Source: Henckelia pumila
Taxonomy: Eukaryota > Streptophyta > Magnoliopsida > Lamiales > Gesneriaceae
Length of the DNA: 64,000 nt
Reading direction: 5' to 3'
Assembly: GCF_033568475.1 (NCBI RefSeq)
Contig: NC_133122.1
Coordinates: 66,983,442-67,047,441, forward strand
The notes beneath the pieces are model-generated. The model saw only the letters and a program-made list of their open reading frames with translations, did no database searches and was not told the DNA's origin. The position numbers and the translations under genes are program-made. The number at the start of each line of letters is the position of its first letter. The first letter of the stretch is position 1. Below are positions 11,257 to 24,100 of the stretch, piece after piece.

Positions 11257-13894
11257 CAGAACGTCTCCCAGCCCGTCCAAACTCATAATTTCTATAGTCA
11301 CAATCATCTCACTTTGTTCCTAAAAATATTTTCTTTCATATTTGAATATGGACTTAGCATGCATATTTGAATATGGCGTAAATGTAAATATATATATCGA
11401 TAATCATGCATATGACTCACATATGGATGATCGGAATCGTGATTTAGGAGCTAAACCAAAGGATGGGAACACTGAATCCATAAATTTGTACTTAAGACAA
11501 AATGGAAGCGGTTTGCCCGTAAAATTTATAATTTACTCGATTCTTATTCAAAAAGGATTTCGCTTGAAACTACGACTCCATGACACTTAGAACTAGGTAG
11601 AGAAATCATCCTCGGAATTTATTTCATAAGCAATCATTTTACAAAAAAAACGAATTCTGGGCAGCAGCCCTTGAGCTTAAAAATTATTTCTGCACCTTAT
11701 AAATTAAAAATCTAACACTTGACCCAAACTTAACCGAATTGATTTTCGCTTGGACCAACATATTTCCAACATCCTAGACTAATTCCCAACCCGAGCCCTT
11801 GGCCAAAACCCGAGTTTAACCCCTATTTAAAAATTGATTTCCGGACAGCCCACTCACTTTACAAAACATCTGCTCATAACTTGTTTCCAAACTTGACCAA
11901 AACTTAGATATATATCCTCCAATCCTCCAAGTCTCCAATCCTAGAACCAAGACCAATATACCATCTCATTTCCAGCCCCTACCACTCATCTTGAATCACC
12001 TTAAACTCAGCTCAAAGGCAGCCCCTCAAACACTAACACACTGAGCCCCCAAGTCCTCGAATTCTAGTGCATCCCCAACCAAACCTTCAAGCCAACTTAG
12101 AAGCTACCATGTGAACTACATATCACCCATAGTAGCTCCTCAATCACCATCCAAATCAACACAATTAAATATGCACAAATTCGAACACAACCCAATGAAA
12201 TTTTCTGGAAAAAAGTTCGAACCATGCTTAGAGAATTTCTGGAAATTTCGAAGCTAGCATAACCTCAATGCAATCACAAACAAATCTCAAATACAATACA
12301 AGCTCATTGAATAACATGGTTTTTTCCAAGCATGAATGCGGAAAAGAAGAAATCTCGGCTAAATGAGAAACACACGTCGAGCAGGGCAATTTCTGGGATT
12401 ATCGGTTAAGCCTAAATATGAGGCATCAATGTATTCATCCATTTAAATGCATAACATCATTAAAACCATAACAAACAAAGGATAAAAATCTCTTGAACAG
12501 TCCAGTATGCATGAACCGAGAGAAACTTGCACAGATTTTATCATGAGAGAAACGAAGGAAAAACAGGGCACACACGAAATCTTTCAAAATAACGAAATTC
12601 AATTTAACCAACAAACACAAAACATAATAAATTACTAGGGGGAAACAATAAACCACATTCTTGCCTAAAAAAAATTAAAAGAACCGAAGGAATCAACAGC
12701 TCAAAGAGCCATGGCCGTTCGAAGCTGTACGAGCTGGAACAGGGCTCGAACGAAGGGGAACGACTAGCTCAGCCTGCTGTGAAGGTACTCCGCCGGAAAA
12801 GAATAAGATAGGAGGAGCTGCTAGCGGCGATCGGTGAGAAGAGCTGGAGAAGGTGGAAATGCTGATGGATTGTGTTGAGAAGAAGAGAATATGTCGTGAG
12901 TTTGTGCGTGTGTGAGGCGTGAGAAATGAGTGGGTAATTTGAGAGTGATTTGGGCTATAGTTATGTATTTAAGTTTAAGTGTGTAAGTATAGGTGTATGT
13001 ATAGGAAATGTGAGTGTATGCATTTTAGAAAAATGTTCTACACACTTTATTAAAAGTGCTACCCACAAAATTAGCAACTTAGGTCTATGAATTAAAATGC
13101 ACTAAAAAAAATATACAAGCTTGAAAATTCCAATTTAAAATATTAAATTTGATTTTACTAGTCCGAGAATAAAAATGCTAATTTTCGTAAAAGTAAAAAA
13201 AATAATAAATTCTAATGCGCGGAAAAAATATAATATTTAGGCAACTAACACATTAAATATTGTGATGGCATTGCAACGAGTAAAATATTTAAATAACGAG
13301 CAGAGCGATTAAAATAATTTAAACAAACTAGACTAACGTTTAAAAGCAATTTAAATAAATACACAAGTGAAAATAAAAACCTTTAAAATAATTTGGACAA
13401 ATAAAAAGAAAGGTTTGAATAAACAAGTCTAAAACATTTAAAATGATTTAGACAATTAAAAAAGATTTAAATAAATAAGATAGACATTTAAAATAACTTA
13501 AAATAGTTTAAAATAACTAACCGCTAAACTTAAGCTAATTAAAATAAATAAGTTGGACGCTCGGAAATATTTAAACAAATAATCTAAACAGTTAAAAATC
13601 ATTTAAAAGCATAAACTGAACAATTAAGAATCATTTAAATATGCTAGATTATAACTTTAAAATATTAAAATAATTAAATTGCATAATTAAAAATCATTTT
13701 GACAAATAACCTAAAACAATTAAAAACATTTATTAAATAGTTAGTACAATAAAAATCATTTGAATAAATAATAAAATATTTTGATAGCACATAATTCAGA
13801 TAAAAAATTTGAATCAATTAAACTTAAAAATAAAAATCCTAATATTTATTAAATTAATGCATGCGATTTAGTAGATTGGATTTTAGGCGTCACA
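11257..13894 (-). repeat. LARD left LTR, part downstream of the chromovirus insertion
   Basis: Collinear with 17761-20788 of the right LTR (less Cassandra) and again with 21515-23405. It ends GGCGTCACA. On the minus strand a TATA-like CTTAAATACATAAC near 12960-12975 precedes a C/T-rich leader (12720-12950), so this is probably the promoter part. The short ORFs here recur in all LTR copies and look fortuitous. Confidence 0.85.
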
Positions 13895-13909
13895 ATTTCT
13901 TCTCCCCTT
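13895..13909 (-). other. LARD polypurine tract
   Basis: Reads TAAGGGGAGAAGAAAT on the minus strand, directly before the LTR start TGTGACGCC. The Ty3-like box with TTTCGAGGACGAAATT lies just upstream of it. Confidence 0.7.
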
Positions 13910-16900
13910 AAATGGAATTTCGTCCTCGAAATTCAAGACTCACTAACTTGGTTCGAATACCTTAGACCAGATCAACACTAAATTTCCAACTTCGTACCCA
14001 CATTAGTTGGTCCAGGTCAGCTTTCGCTGCGCACTATGATGCTTACTGATACCTATATCATCAAGGATCTGACTAGCTCTTATTGCAACAATAATTTTGT
14101 CACTTCTTATTTGTTCCCAAGCGATCTTATCCTCAAGGAAATTCTATTACTCCTCAAATTTACTTTTGATCTGAATTTACAAACTTAAAAACGTCATCCT
14201 ACCGCAGTTGATAAGTTTTACAACCTACAATTTTCTTAAATCTTTATGTTATTGCACAACCTACCTCTTACTAACCTTAAACCCCACGTCGGAATTCCGG
14301 GCAATAGAGTTCATATAACCCATAAATTATTTATGTCAACCTTGACCATAACTTAAAATTTTCTAACAACGTAGTTATGCTTAATGTCTATTTACCAGTT
14401 AGACTTAACTCACACAATATACAACTCGAGCTCTTAAGAAATTCACAAGTTCACAAAACACTCAGAAATTAACACTAAACTCTTCTAAAAAGGATAGCTA
14501 AGGGATTATACAATCCTACCTTGTTAGGCCTCAAGATAGGATATGAATTTGACTCATACTTCAACGACAACGGCACATGGAACCCATCATGCATCACTAA
14601 CTCTGCGCCAGCTCAAAAGATCAAACAAACTACTGATCTCCTCAACAACCACATAAGGAACAACAAAACGAGTTAATTCCCTTATATTCACAAATCGTTA
14701 ATATTACAAAACAATGATATCTTCAAGAACAACTTAATATCCATTTTGGAATTCCAAAGGTCTACGCCACTTATTAGTAGTGCTACACTTAATGGTCCTG
14801 GGCTTATGTTCAATCCCTTACGCAACAACTAAGAAATCCATAATTTACACCTCAAGTAAAAATATACCACGAGTTATTATCCACTTATTGGATTAGACGG
14901 TCTCTAAGTACCAAATAATTCTAGCATATCACTTGAAGAAATATCTCAAATCTTTAGTTCAACTTGTTAGCAAGTTTGGAAAATCCAAAAACTCTCAAAT
15001 TATTATATGGTACAACATGAATTCATATTTCAAGAACTTAGTACCCAATTAGGCACCTTGAAGAGTTTGTAATTCGATTGAAAATGCTTTCTCATTGTTC
15101 CTCAAGTACCTTAGCATTTCACCGGTAAATAAATCTACAGCTTATCCGAAAAACTGCCTGAATATTCTATTCGTCATTCTGTACCCATATTTGGTGCATT
15201 AGTCTTGCCGGTTGACATTCACAAAATCTTATAATGCTAATATAATGTACCCAAACTCCTCTAGGGGCAACTATAATTCCTTGTCTCGCGACTGATCAAC
15301 CAAATTATCGATTCTCTATGGGAATATTCACTCTCGAACATGCTCCAATTTCCAATCGGGTCATTAACACTATCATTTAGCTAACCAAAGTCGTCTGTTT
15401 ACTCTTAACGATCCTGTTTAGAATGAAACAACCCATTCCACTAACTCACTAACTAGCAGTCTTCTCGCTAGAACTAGAGATAATTGATAGCCGTCATTCC
15501 TCGGAACACAACGATAACTTAGGATTTTATCTAATACTAATACTAAACTCCAACAGTCTAAACACTTACTATGCGGTTACGAGTCGATTCCCTTCACAAG
15601 AAATAGAAATGCTAATTTGAAACTATGATCCACCCAAATAATTCACCATGATGGATCATGAAAGGAAAACAAACATACAAGTGATGATGCTTAATACGAA
15701 ATGAAATAATGCAAGTATTATAATCAAACGAGCTGAAAATAAAAATCTAGATAAGTGAAAACAACTCACTCATAATTCAATTCTAGGGGTGAATGGATAA
15801 TACCGAAGGCTTCATGAATAATGAATATGAGCCAAACAAGATACAAATCTCGTGATCATTCATCCATGAGTAATGAAATCATGCTCAAACAAGCAAAGCA
15901 TAATTAAGAGCAATCAGTGTGACTTCAGTTGAGAGAAGTCCACACAAGTCAATAATCAGGGAAAACAATGGTCTCAAAATAAAATCAGATGTCAGCCACA
16001 CAACATGAGTAGATTACCAAATATAAAAAGTGAATCTTATTCACATCAACATGTAGCTCTAGAACCGAAGAAAACATTTCAAGAAGTGTGGAATATAAGC
16101 AAGATTTTATTAAGAAGTTCAGCCAATGCCAAAGTAGCTGAATACAACGTTGACTGATGTCAAACGAATTCATAATGAACAAAGGATGTGCAAATAAATT
16201 TCAGATACTCAAAAGTATATGTTGCAATGGATACAAGCAAAATTGAAAAATAAGGAAATAATGATCGGAATAACAGTTCACAAAATTGAAAGGCTCATAG
16301 TAACCGACTCACTATTTTTCCAAAACCATACTTGCCCAAATAAAAAAAGAAAACTCAAACTACCTATAACAATATAAAACCAAGTTCGTAACCCAAATCT
16401 TCACACGAGTTCGATTCAAAAACTTAACAGACCAAAACATGCATCTATCAATTTCTAAGCAAACTATTTGCTTAGTTGTATCTGACTAAAATCCATTATA
16501 AGAAAATAAATTACAACAAGGACCCAACAATTAGTATCTCCTAATGCGCAAGTTTTATATTTTCCAACAAACTCCTACAATATCATCAAAAATTATTACT
16601 ACTACCTAACAACTCAAACAACATCCTCGTACTATCCAAAACTGGAAGGAATATTAGTACACCAACTCCGTTTAACTTGAAAACGCATGTTATAAAAATA
16701 AGAAGTCAAATAGTACACTTTAAACTATAAAAAAAGTTTAAACGAATATAAACACTAAACTACTCACTTAAATAAATTAAACATCTAGTTTTGAAAATAT
16801 TCAAAAAATGATGACATCAAAACATTTAAAGTATTAATTCAAGTATGACAACATATAAAATTCTTTAAAAACTTACAGACATTGAGGCAAGATTTCTCGA

Positions 16901-16940
16901 GTTTCTTGCAACCGGCAGTAGGCACAACCCAAACCAAAAT
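13910..16940 (-). other. LARD core, non-coding
   Basis: About 3 kb with many stops in all frames and no recognisable gag, RT or integrase motif. The longest ORF is 65 codons. It lies between the polypurine tract and the primer site, which is what defines a large retrotransposon derivative that must use another element's proteins. Confidence 0.75.
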
Positions 16941-16955
16941 CATGCTCTGATACCA
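16941..16955 (-). other. LARD primer-binding site (tRNA-iMet)
   Basis: Minus strand TGGTATCAGAGCATG, two bases after the LTR end GGGTCGTTTCA. Confidence 0.88.
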
Positions 16956-19249
16956 ACTGAAACGACCCTTCTTCTACTCTAAATTAAACTAAATAAAAAT
17001 ACGGATTTTCAAAAAAATCAAAATATTAAAAATTTTATTAAAAATTTCGGCATAACCTCTCTGTTTATATTACAACCAACCTGTCTCAGACAACAACCAA
17101 AATAAAATAAAAGAAATAGAATGTTTACATGCCCAAAAACAATGCTATCAAAATATTACATACACGTTTGACAACTAAGCCAAATAAATGCTCCATAACA
17201 TATAAATTCTAGTAACTATGCGGAAGACGAGCATAGGTCGGAGGGATGTGTCATGCCCGCATCGCAGTCCACTCGAAAGTCTTGCCCCTCGATATAAATG
17301 AAATACTCCTCACCTGAAAACAATAAGTGTAGTGAGTCTAAAAGACTCAGCAAAAATATGGGGGGGGGGGGGGATAACGATTACTACGTAAATACAAGCA
17401 CACGCAGATTTAAAGTAGCATATACTAAAAATACTATTGTTTTGGGCCCTTAATTTAAATAAAATATACTTATAAAATGAGATAACATGAATATAACATA
17501 TGTATGGCTAAGTCATAAATAAACAATGTAACTGCATAAACTGTACTGAAACATAGTCATAAATATTTTGAATTGTAACTGTAACTGAATAAACTGTTCT
17601 GGAGCATAGACATAAGTATTTGAACTTAGATCCTTGAAATGTGACTCTGTGATTTCGATCATTATCATGGCTGCAGTGCACTATGCCCGTCCAAACCCAT
17701 ACTTGGTAAGGGAAGCTAGGATTTCTCCCGGCCCGTCCAAACCCATAAATTTGGTAAGGAAAGCCATAACGTCTCCCAGCCCGTCCAAACCCATACTTTC
17801 TATCGTCACAATCATCTCACTTCGTTCCTAAAAATATTTTCTTTCATACTTGAATATTGACTTAGCATGCATATGTAAATATGACGTAAATGTAAATATA
17901 TATATCGATAATCATGCATATGACTCACACATGGATGATCGGGATGGTGATTTAGGAGCTAAACCAAAGGATGGGAACACTAAATCCATAAATTTGTACT
18001 TAAGACAAAATGGGAGCGGTTTGCCCATAAAATTTATAATTTACTCGATTTTTATTCAAAAAGGATTCTGCTTGAAACCACGAATCCATGACACTTAGAA
18101 CTAGGTAGATAAATCATCCTCAGAATTTATTTCTTAAGCAATCATTTTACAAAAAAAACGAATTCCGGGCAGCAGCCCTTGAGCTTAAAAATTATTTCTG
18201 CACCTTATAAATTAAAAATCTAACACTTGACCCAAACTTAACCGAATTGATTTTCGCTTGGACCAACATATTTCCAACATCCTAGACTAATTCCCGACCC
18301 GAGGCCTTGGCCAAAACCCGAGTTTAACCCCTATTTAAAAATCGATTTCCGGACAGCCCACTCACTTTACAAAAAATCTGCTCATAACTTGTTTCCAAAC
18401 TTGACCAAAACTTAGCTATATATCCTCCAATCCTAGGACCAAGACCAATATACCATCTCATTTCCAGCCCCTACCACTCACCTTGAATCACCTTAAACCC
18501 AGCTCAAAGGAAGCCCCTCAAACACTAACACACTGAGCCCCCAAGTCCTCGAATTCTAGTGCATCCCCAACCAAACCTTCAAGCCAACTTAGAAGCTACC
18601 ATGTGAACTACATATCACCCATAGTAGCTCCTTAATCACCATCCAAAACACAATTAAATATGCACAAATTCGAACACAACCCAATGAAATTTTCTGGAAA
18701 AAAGTTCGAACCATGCTTAGAGAATTTCTGGAAATTTCGAAGCTAGAATAACCTCAATGCAATCACAAACAAATCTCAAATACAATACAAGCTCATTGAA
18801 TAACATGGTTTTTTCCAAGCATGAATGCGGAAAAGAAGAAATCTCGGCTAAATGAGAAACACACGTCGAGCAGGGCAATTTCTGGGATTATCGGTTAAGC
18901 CTAAATATGAGGCATCAATGTATTCATCCATTTAAATGCATAACATCATTAAACCCATAACAAACAAAGGATAAAAATCTCTTGAACAGTCCAGTATGCA
19001 TGAACCGAGAGAAACTTGCATAGATTTTATCATGAGATAAACGAAGGAAAAACAGGGCACACACGAAATCTTTCAAAATAACGAAATTCAATTTAACCAA
19101 CAAACACAAAACATAATAAATTACTAGGGGAAAACAATAAACCACATTCTTGCCTTAAAAAAATTAAAAGAACCGAAGGAATCAACAGCTCAAAGTGTAA
19201 CGCCCCACTGTATCAAGACGGGTTTTTTCAGCGTGCTTATGTCCTCACT

Positions 19250-19362
19250 TACACGCACCCTGGAAAACTTCCCAGGGGGTCACCCATCCTATAATTACCC
19301 CAAGTCAAGCACGCTTAACTTTGGAGTTCTTATGTGATGAGCTTCCGAAAAAAAGATGCACC
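19250..19362 (-). other. 5S rRNA-like domain in the Cassandra LTR (first copy)
   Basis: Minus strand carries AAAGTTAAGCGTGCTTGAC and AGGATGGGTGACCCCCTGGG, close to the A box and C box of the plant 5S rRNA internal promoter. It is a retrotransposon segment, not a functional 5S gene: the spacing between boxes and the ends have drifted. Confidence 0.85.
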
Positions 19363-19697
19363 TTCTTGATATGAATAGTACATATGAAATCTTTTAAGCC
19401 CTCCTCAACCATGTAGTCCCATACCTACACAGTCTCAGAATCCCTCTCATTCCGGCACGGGATCGATTCATTCATGTCTCCCTCCGCCTAGAAGCCTACC
19501 AGGAGCCGCTCATTGTCCGTGCAACCTCTTGGCACCGGCGATCACTCCCTGCCTCTTCAGCCCCGGGCGTCACATGCCCACCAGCTTCCGCTTGGTTCGT
19601 CCCGAACCATACCTTACTAAGAAAGGTCGGCTTTGATACCATTTGTAACGCCCCACTGTATCAAGACGGGTCTTTTCAGCGTGCTTATGTCCTCACT

Positions 19698-19810
19698 CAC
19701 ACGCACCCTGAAAAACTTCCCAGGGGGTCACCCATCCTATAATTATCCCAAGTCAAGCACGCTTAACTTTGGAGTTCTTATGTGATGAGCTTCCGAAAAG
19801 AAGATGCACC
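19698..19810 (-). other. 5S rRNA-like domain in the Cassandra LTR (second copy)
   Basis: Same sequence 448 bp further on, in the other LTR. It differs from the first copy at a few positions. Confidence 0.85.
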
Positions 19811-20788
19811 TTCTTGATATGAATAGTACATATGAAATCTTTTAAGCCCTCCTCAACCATGTAGTCCCATACCTACACAATCTCAGAATCCCTCTCATTC
19901 CGGCACGGGATCGGTTCATTCATGTCTCCCTCCGCCTAGAAGCCTACCAGGAGCCGCTCATTGTCCGTGCAACCTCTTGGCACCGGCGATCACTCCCTGC
20001 CTCTTCAGCCCCGGGCGTCACACAAAGAGCCATGGCCGTTCGAAGTTGTACGAGCTGGAACAGGGCTCGAACGAAGGGGAAAGTCTAGCTCAGCCTGCTG
20101 TGAAGGTACTTCGCCGAAAAAGAATAAGATAGGAGGAGCTGCTAGCGGCGGTCGGTGAGAAGAGCTGGAGAAGGTGGAAATGCTGATGGATTGTGTTGAG
20201 AAGAAGAGAATATGTCGTGAGTTTGTGTGTGTGTGTGTGAGGCGTGAGAAATGAGTGGGTAATTTGAGAGTGATCTGGGCTATGGTTATGTATTTAAGTT
20301 TAAGTGTGTAAGTATAGGTGTATGTATAGAAAATGTGAGTGTATGCATTTTAGGAAAATGTTCTACACACTTTATTAAAAGTGCTATCCACAAAATTAGC
20401 AACTTAGGTCTATGAATTAAAATGCACTAAAAAAAATATACAAGCTTGAAAATCCCAATTTAAAATATTAAATTTGATTTTATTAGTCCGAGAATAAAAA
20501 TGCTAATTTTTGCAAAAGTAAAAAAAAATAATAAATTCTAATGCGCGGGAAAAATATAATATTTAGGCAATTAACACATTAAATATTGTGATGGCACTGC
20601 AACGAGTAAAATATTTAAATAACGAGCAGAACGATTAAAATAATTTAAACAAACTAGACTAACGTTTAAAAGCAATTTAAATAAATACACAAGTGAAAAT
20701 AAAAATCTTTAAAATAATTTGGACAAATAAAAATAAAGGTTTGAATAAACAAGTCTAAAACATTTAAAATGATTTAGACAATTAAAAA

Positions 20789-21112
20789 GGGGTAAATTGC
20801 ATATATCACCCTTGTAAAATTTCGTGTTAGCTAATAACCCCCTGTGAAAATTTTTTAAACTAATAACCCCCTGTGATTCTATTTGTAGCATACATACCCC
20901 TTCTGGCTAAAAAATGACGAAAATGCCCTTGACTTTTATGAACTATTTAATTTATCATTTCTTTTATGTAGGGGTATTTTCGTCAGTTTTTAGCTGAAAG
21001 GGGTGTGTATGCTACAAATATAGAATCACAGGGGGTTATTAGCTTAAAAAATTTTCACAGGGGGTTATCAGCTAACACGGGATTTCACAAGGGTGATATA
21101 TGCAATTTCCCC
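20789..21112. mobile_element. Foldback MITE, Mutator type
   Basis: 324 bp with terminal inverted repeats of about 130 bp beginning GGGG(T/A)AATTGCATATATCACCC. A perfect 9-bp target duplication AATTAAAAA flanks it (20780-20788, 21113-21121). The left LTR and the second duplication unit preserve the empty site. The ends resemble those of the MULE at 56909-60764 (G(A/G)GCAAA(A/T)TGCAC). Confidence 0.92.
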
Positions 21113-24100
21113 AATTAAAAAGGATTTAAACAAATAAGCTAGACATTTAAAATAACTTAAAATAGTTTAAAATAATTAACCGCTAAACTTAAGCTAATTA
21201 AAATAAATAAGTTGGACGCTCGAAAATATTTAAACAAATAATATAAATAGTTAAAAATTATTTAAAAGCATAAACTGAACAATTAAAAATCATTTAAATA
21301 TGCAAGATTATAACTTTAAAATATTAAAATAATTAAATTGCATAATAAAAATTCATTTTGACAAATAACCTTAAACAATTAAAAACATTAATTATATAGT
21401 TAGTACAATAAAAATCATTTGAATAAATAATAAAATATTTTGATAGCACATAATTCAGATAAAGAATTTGAATCAATTAAACTTAAAAATAAAAATCCTA
21501 ATATTTATTAAATTAAACTCAGCTCAAAGGCAGCCCCTCAAACACTAACACACTGAGCCCCCAAGTCCTCGAATTCTAGTGCATCCCCAACCAAACCTTC
21601 AAGCCAACTTAGAAGCTACCATATGAACTACATATCACCCATAGTAGCTCCTTAATCACCATCCAAATCAACACAATTAAATATGCACAAATTCGAACAC
21701 AACCCAATGAAATTTTCTGGAAAAAAGTTCGAACCATGCTTAGAGAATTTCTGGAAATTTCGAAGCTATCATAACCTCAATGCAATCACAAACAAATCTC
21801 AAATACAATACAAGCTCATTGAATAACATGGTTTTTTCCAAGCATGAATGCGGAAAATAAGAAATCTCGGCTAAATGAGAAACACACGTCGAGCAGGGCA
21901 ATTTCTGGGATTATCGGTTAAGCCTAAATATGAGGCATCAATGTATTCATCCATTTAAATGCATAACATCATTAAACCCATAACAAGCAAAGGATAAAAA
22001 TCTCTTGAACAGTCCAGTATGCATGAACCGAGAGAAACTTGCACATAATTTATCATGAGAGAAACGAAGGAAAAACAGGGCACGCACGAAATCTTTCAAA
22101 ATAACGAAATGCAATTTAACCAACAAACACACAACATAATAAATTACTAGGGGGAGGAAACAATAAAACACATTCTTGCCTAAAAAAAATGAAAAGAACC
22201 GAATGAATCAATAGCTCAAAGAGCCATGGCCGTTCGAAGCTGTACGAGCTGGAACAGGGCTCGAACGAAGGGGAACGGCTAGCTCAGCCTGCTGTGAAGG
22301 TACTTCGCCGAAAAAGAATAAGATAGGAGGAGCTGCTGGCGGCGGTCGGTGAGAAGAGCTGGAGAAGGTGAAAATGCAGATGGATTGTGTTGAGAAGAAG
22401 AGAATATGTCGTGAGTTTGTGTGTGTGTGAGGCGTGAGAAATGAGTGGGTAATTTGAGAGTGATTTGGGCTATGGTTATGTATTTAAGTTTAAGTATGTA
22501 AGTATAGGTGTATGTATAGTAAATGTGAGTGTATGCATTTTAGGAAAATGTGCTACACACATTATTAAAAGTGCTACCCACAAAATTAGCAACTTAGGTC
22601 TATGAATTAAAATGCACTAAAAAAATATACAAGCTTGAAAATCCCAATTTAAAATATTAAATTTGATTTTACTAGTCCGAGAATAAAAATGCTAATTTTC
22701 GCAAAAGTAAAAAAATAATAAATTCTAATGCGCGGAAAAAATATAATATTTAGGCAATTAACACATTAAATATTCCGATGGCACTGCAACGAGTAAAATA
22801 TTTAAATAACGAGCAGAGCGATTAAAATAATTTAAATAAACTAGACTAACGTTTAAAAGCAATTTAAATAAATACACAAGTGAAAATAAAAATCTTTAAA
22901 ATAATTTGGACAAATAAAAAGAAAGGTTTGAATAAACAAGTCTAAAACATTTAAAATGATTTAGATAATTAAAAAGGATTAAATAAATAAGCTAGACATT
23001 TAAAATAACTTAAAATAATTTAAAATAACTAACCGCTAAACTTAGGCTAATTAAAATAAATAAGTTGGACGCTCGAAAATATTTAAACAAATAAGCTAAA
23101 CAGTTAAAAATCATTTAAAATCATAAACTGAACAATTAAAAATCATTTAAATATGCAAGATTAAACCTTTAAAATATTAAAATAATTAAATTGCATAATA
23201 AAAAATCATTTTGACAAATAACCTTAAATAATTAAAAACATTAATAAATAGTTAGTACAATAAAAATTATTTGAATAAATAATAAAATATTTTGATAGCA
23301 CATAATTCAGATAAAAAATTTGAATCAATTAAACTTAAAAATAAAAATCCTAATATTTATTAAATTAATGCATGCGATTTAGTAGATTGGATTTTAGACG
23401 TCACAATCTCTCTCTTATATATATCGAATTCTGACATCTTAAATTCAATTTTGACCATCCATCCCTGGTATAGATTAGAAATTTGATTGTTCAAGAAGAA
23501 TTTTACAATGAGAAAATCAGTCATGCATTAATGTATACTAGTGTATTGATGCATGTGTTGCGTGTTTATATAATATTTTTGTAATTAATTTGATTTATAT
23601 TCAAATAAGAATAATATTATAGTTGTAAAAAATTATCGAGAGATTAAACTACAATCTGAAATATTGAAATAAAAAAACAAAAGAAAACAAAGTGTAATAT
23701 CTATATCACATGAGAGCAATTTAAGTCGAAAAAAAAAAAGATTATCTCTAAGGAGAAAGATAATATTTTAATACTTAAATTAATACAATTGTGTTAGAGC
23801 AGGAAAACATAATATCGTCTCTGTAAATATATAATCTACATTAAGTAATCAATAACTTACATTCTTTTAATGGACTAATGGAGTAAAATAAATGGTTAGA
23901 ATTAATATTAATTTTTGGCTACACATATTAATCTATATTATATTATTAAACTTGAAATATTTGCATGTGTCATGATCCTGATCCCAATGTAAAATTTATC
24001 ATAATTAATTTAATACTATATTTAGTATGAGGGAAAATTTATTGTGTTGACATATGTCCCCTTAATTTTTTGTATTTTGATAGCTATTTAATTTGAATGT

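Larger units (their letters stand above)
19196..20022 (-). mobile_element. Cassandra-type TRIM retrotransposon with 5S-like LTRs
   Basis: Two near-identical 379-bp LTRs (19196-19574 and 19644-20022) flank a 69-bp core. The target duplication is CAAAG (19191-19195, 20023-20027). Minus-strand LTRs start TGTGACGCCCGGGG and end GGGGCGTTACA. The core has the primer site TGGTATCAAAGCC (19629-19641, minus) and a purine-rich GGTGGGCA before the other LTR. 5S rRNA homology inside the LTRs is the hallmark of Cassandra elements, which encode no protein. Confidence 0.93.
18493..23367. repeat. 1.85-kb tandem duplication inside the right LTR
   Basis: Unit 1 (18493 to about 21514) and unit 2 (about 21515-23367) both run from CTTAAAC(C/T)CAGCTCAAAGG to CTAATATTTATTAAATTAA. 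The joint at 21500-21520 fuses the unit end to the unit start over a few shared bases (TTAA). After removal of Cassandra and the MITE from unit 1 the two have nearly the same length. The left LTR has a single copy. Unit 2 carries neither insertion, so these came after the duplication, or into unit 1 only. Confidence 0.85.
1..23405 (-). mobile_element. LARD-type non-autonomous LTR retrotransposon, nested host of several insertions
   Basis: Two long direct repeats (1-13894 once the chromovirus is removed, and 16958-23405) flank a 3.06-kb core. On the minus strand the right LTR ends in GGGTCGTTTCA and is followed by the tRNA-iMet primer site TGGTATCAGAGCATG. The core ends with a polypurine tract just before the left LTR, which starts TGTGACGCC. 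The motif TTTCGAGGACGAAATT just upstream of the polypurine tract closely matches the same place in the chromovirus of this window, so the element is probably Ty3/gypsy-derived. The core has no gag or pol ORF. The outer end of the left LTR, about 245 bp, lies before the window, so the flanking target duplication cannot be tested. Confidence 0.85.
16958..23405 (-). repeat. LARD right LTR (5' LTR of the minus-strand element)
   Basis: Starts TGAAACGACCC and ends GACGTCACA on the plus strand. Its 6448 bp are reduced to about 5.3 kb by removing Cassandra and the MITE, and to about 3.4 kb by also removing the internal duplication, which matches the left LTR. A run of 14 G at 17359 replaces 6 G in the left copy. 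Confidence 0.87.

Noticed and set aside
11342-11590. 82-codon plus-strand ORF with a twin at 17850-18098
   Set aside because: Same LTR segment in two copies, antisense to the element, with no recognisable protein family.
12435-12656. 73-codon minus-strand ORF, repeated at 18924-19145 and 21947-22171
   Set aside because: The copies lie in the duplicated LARD LTR, so conservation reflects recent copying. No motif, and frame-altering indels occur in one copy.
19250-19362. A functional 5S rRNA gene
   Set aside because: It lies within TRIM LTRs bounded by a target duplication, and its ends and inter-box spacing have diverged from true 5S rRNA.
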